From assembly GCA_016936575.1 (NCBI GenBank), contig JAFGXQ010000163.1, forward strand, positions 1 to 45,185: a stretch of DNA of 45,185 nt. The letters run 5' to 3'. How positions within the stretch are numbered: the stretch's first letter is position 1; the number at the start of each line of letters is the position of its first letter. Both the position numbers and the translations under genes were made by a program. This stretch comes from Deltaproteobacteria bacterium (GTDB lineage: Bacteria; Myxococcota_A; Polyangia; JAAYKL01). The notes under the pieces were generated by a model, which was not told the origin of the DNA, ran no database searches, and was given only the letters and a program-made list of their open reading frames with translations. Positions 43,593 to 45,185 of the stretch are shown here, piece by piece.

Positions 43593-44537
43593 ATGATGAT
43601 GATTCGAACAATTTTGATTGTAGCTCTAATTGGTTTATTCGGTACGAATGCGGCGGCGCGCAGCGTGGCGGTGGCCCCTCCTCAGTATGTGGATTTGGCC
43701 AGCGGTGAAAAAGTGGATGAAGCGGCCGAAAAGGTGGAGGAGCAGGTGCTCGAAGGCGTCGCGGAGGCCGGGTATGATGTGATCACCGGCGATGATGTGG
43801 CGGCGGCGATTCTGGAAGAGTCGGTGGAAGGGGAGTGCGACGACCAATGTTTGCAGCGGGTGGCGGCCAAACTGAATGTCGATGATGTGATTGTGGTGAA
43901 AATCGAAGATGACGAACAGGTCACCTATCGTGCGACGGTTTCGTTCGCGATTCGCGAAGACGTCAGCGACGAGCGCACCGCCGGGTTCTACGTAGTGCTG
44001 GAATGGCTCAAGGGAACCATTGCGCTGGCTATGAAGCAAGATGCAAAACTGCAGAGCCCCGCCGGCCCCGAAGCGCCCGCTGAAACTGCAAATACCGATA
44101 CGGGCGCGGACGATGCAGCGAAACCGGTCACTGTGTATACCGACAGCAAGAAGCTGCGTCCCCTGCCGCTTTTCATCGCTGCGGGTACAACCGCAGCGTT
44201 TGGACTGACGACATTGATTTTAAACGGCGTTGCCCACAAAAAATACGAAACCACCGAAGATGATATTGATTTGGGAACCGCCGACAGAGACGACGCGCTC
44301 AGCAATATCGAATCGGTTGAAAATCTGCAGACCGCGGTCAAAGTGGGATTGGTCGCCACCGGTGTGGGGCTGGTCGCAACGGGTGTGCTTGCGTTGTTTA
44401 CGGATTTCAGCCGATTTAAAAAATCTAAAAGCAACGCGAATTCAAAAAACGCCGATAGTCAAGATGACGTGGCGCTGACACCGGGCGTACTGATTGGTCC
44501 GAAGTTCGGCGCTTTTTCGATTGGGGGAACGTTCTAA
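43593..44537 (+). CDS. Exported protein of unknown function, likely linked to the kinase
   Basis: I do not recognise a family. The 314-residue product has a signal peptide ending AAA-R (about 23). A domain of about 120 residues follows, with GYDVITGDDVAAAI and a CDDQCLQRVAAKLNVDDVIVVKI block, recalling small periplasmic nucleotide-free TolB-N-like or curli-type CsgG folds only in general. After an acidic linker there are two hydrophobic helices (about 190-210 and 243-268) and a polar tail. It starts 32 bp after the kinase gene and its stop overlaps the next start (TAATG), so co-expression is likely. Confidence 0.65.
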   Translation: MMMIRTILIVALIGLFGTNAAARSVAVAPPQYVDLASGEKVDEAAEKVEEQVLEGVAEAGYDVITGDDVAAAILEESVEGECDDQCLQRVAAKLNVDDVIVVKIEDDEQVTYRATVSFAIREDVSDERTAGFYVVLEWLKGTIALAMKQDAKLQSPAGPEAPAETANTDTGADDAAKPVTVYTDSKKLRPLPLFIAAGTTAAFGLTTLILNGVAHKKYETTEDDIDLGTADRDDALSNIESVENLQTAVKVGLVATGVGLVATGVLALFTDFSRFKKSKSNANSKNADSQDDVALTPGVLIGPKFGAFSIGGTF

Positions 44538-45185
44538 TGAAGTTACACACACATCTGTTACTTGTTCTGGGAATGGTTTTGCTGTGGAGCGGGTGCTCTC
44601 TTAAAGATAACCCGCAAGTGTTGAAAGATAAATTGGCCGAGACCGACGATTCCGACAGTGCCAGCGAATCAGACACTACAGACGGTGACGCTGATACTGA
44701 CACGGATACCGACACGGATACCGATGCCGATACAGACACTGATGCCGATACCAACACGGATACTGATACCGATACTGATTCGAACACAGATACCGGCACC
44801 GAAACCGAACCGATCGATACCGATACCTGGCCTCTGTGCGGCGGAGATACCGATTCGGCCTGTGAGTTGAGTTACTGCGATACCGACGCGGGCCGCTGTC
44901 GTGCGTGTGACCAGGCCTTCGCCTGCGGTGAGGAATGTCTCGATTGTCCGGCGGTCGATACCGCCGTACCGTTCTGTTCTCTCGATGCCTCGGCCTGTGT
45001 GCAGTGCAATACGGCTGAAGACTGCAGCGATACCGGCGGCGCCTTCTGCGATACCGATAATACTTGCAAAGCGTGTGACTTGGCCGCCGCCTGCGGCGTG
45101 GAATGCTCCGATTGCGCGGCGTTGGACGCAGGCACCCCATTGTGTTCCCTCGATGCCACTCAGTGCGTGGAGTGCAACGGCGACA
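44537..45185 (+). CDS. Cys-rich repeat lipoprotein with Asp-Thr linker, cut by the window end
   Basis: The frame from ATG 44537 stays open to the last base, giving 216 residues of an incomplete protein. A lipoprotein signal ends LLWSGC (Cys 20). A linker of alternating Asp and Thr with a few Ala, Asn and Ser spans about residues 45-95. After it come Cys-rich units of about 60-65 residues, the first near C110-C170 and the second starting CKACDLAAACGVEC. Each carries a C-x2-C, C-x3-C, C-x2-C pattern and an FCSLDA/LCSLDA block. Such modules are common in surface lipoproteins of myxobacteria-like organisms; their function is unknown. Confidence 0.8.
   Translation, partial: MKLHTHLLLVLGMVLLWSGCSLKDNPQVLKDKLAETDDSDSASESDTTDGDADTDTDTDTDTDADTDTDADTNTDTDTDTDSNTDTGTETEPIDTDTWPLCGGDTDSACELSYCDTDAGRCRACDQAFACGEECLDCPAVDTAVPFCSLDASACVQCNTAEDCSDTGGAFCDTDNTCKACDLAAACGVECSDCAALDAGTPLCSLDATQCVECNGD

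Noticed and set aside
44676..45159. Two minus-strand open frames over the Cys-rich lipoprotein
   Set aside because: They are antisense readings of the Asp-Thr repeat and Cys-rich units (Arg/Tyr/Ser-rich products) and have no start signals.

Overview
The window comes from a flagellated Gram-negative bacterium of roughly 50 % GC (judged by eye). Outer-membrane lipoproteins, beta-barrel proteins, TolC- and MlaC-type proteins and OmpA-like peptidoglycan-binding lipoproteins show a diderm envelope. Several features together recall the Myxococcota/Bradymonadota branch of the former Deltaproteobacteria: Hanks-type Ser/Thr kinases fused to other domains, secreted lipoproteins with long Asp-Thr or Asp-Ser linkers, a sigma-54 type flagellar promoter, and tRNA genes without an encoded CCA. 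This placement is inference; no rRNA gene is present.

Layout. 1-2335 (minus): a histidine kinase and a receiver protein without an output DNA-binding domain. 2564-10838 (plus): a tightly packed flagellar operon behind a near-consensus sigma-54 promoter: motA, two different motB-like genes, fliL, fliM, fliN, fliO, fliP, fliQ, fliR, flhB. 10866-14179 (minus): two paralogous DUF4380-like proteins and a GH5 glycoside hydrolase lipoprotein. 14310-19624 (plus): a ThiF/MoeB-like E1 enzyme, a helical-repeat protein, an OmpA-like lipoprotein, an L,D-transpeptidase, ApbE and an NqrM-like protein. 19630-21944 (minus): a DUF4136-like lipoprotein and two outer-membrane barrels. 22168-26889: a second OmpA-like coiled-coil lipoprotein, two sulfotransferase-like proteins and an AlgX/AlgJ-like SGNH protein, probably for surface polysaccharide decoration. 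27159-29298 (minus): TolC-like and MlaC-like proteins. 29497-29819: a promoter and three tRNA genes (His, Arg, Lys). 29862-32950: polyprenyl diphosphate synthase, a membrane-inserted metallophosphoesterase and a small membrane protein. 32968-34479 (minus): an SDR and an archaeal-type IMP cyclohydrolase. 34590-37676 (minus): a zinc ribbon-kinase-repeat-HDOD-GAF protein. 37928-39297: a mini-lipoprotein, a structured intergenic element and D-Ala-D-Ala ligase. 39492-45185 (plus): a HARE-HTH/Mrr-like protein, a pseudokinase-kinase-TPR protein, a secreted protein of unknown role and the start of a Cys-rich lipoprotein cut by the window edge.

The most interesting item is the stator locus. The first MotB-like protein has a normal peptidoglycan-binding OmpA domain but carries Thr where the ion-binding Asp of the membrane helix should be. 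The second keeps the Asp but has a degenerate OmpA domain without the peptidoglycan-binding residues. The two therefore look complementary, as if ion conduction and wall anchoring were divided between two B subunits of one motor. The MotA partner is of PomA type, and an ApbE-NqrM pair nearby hints at sodium energetics.
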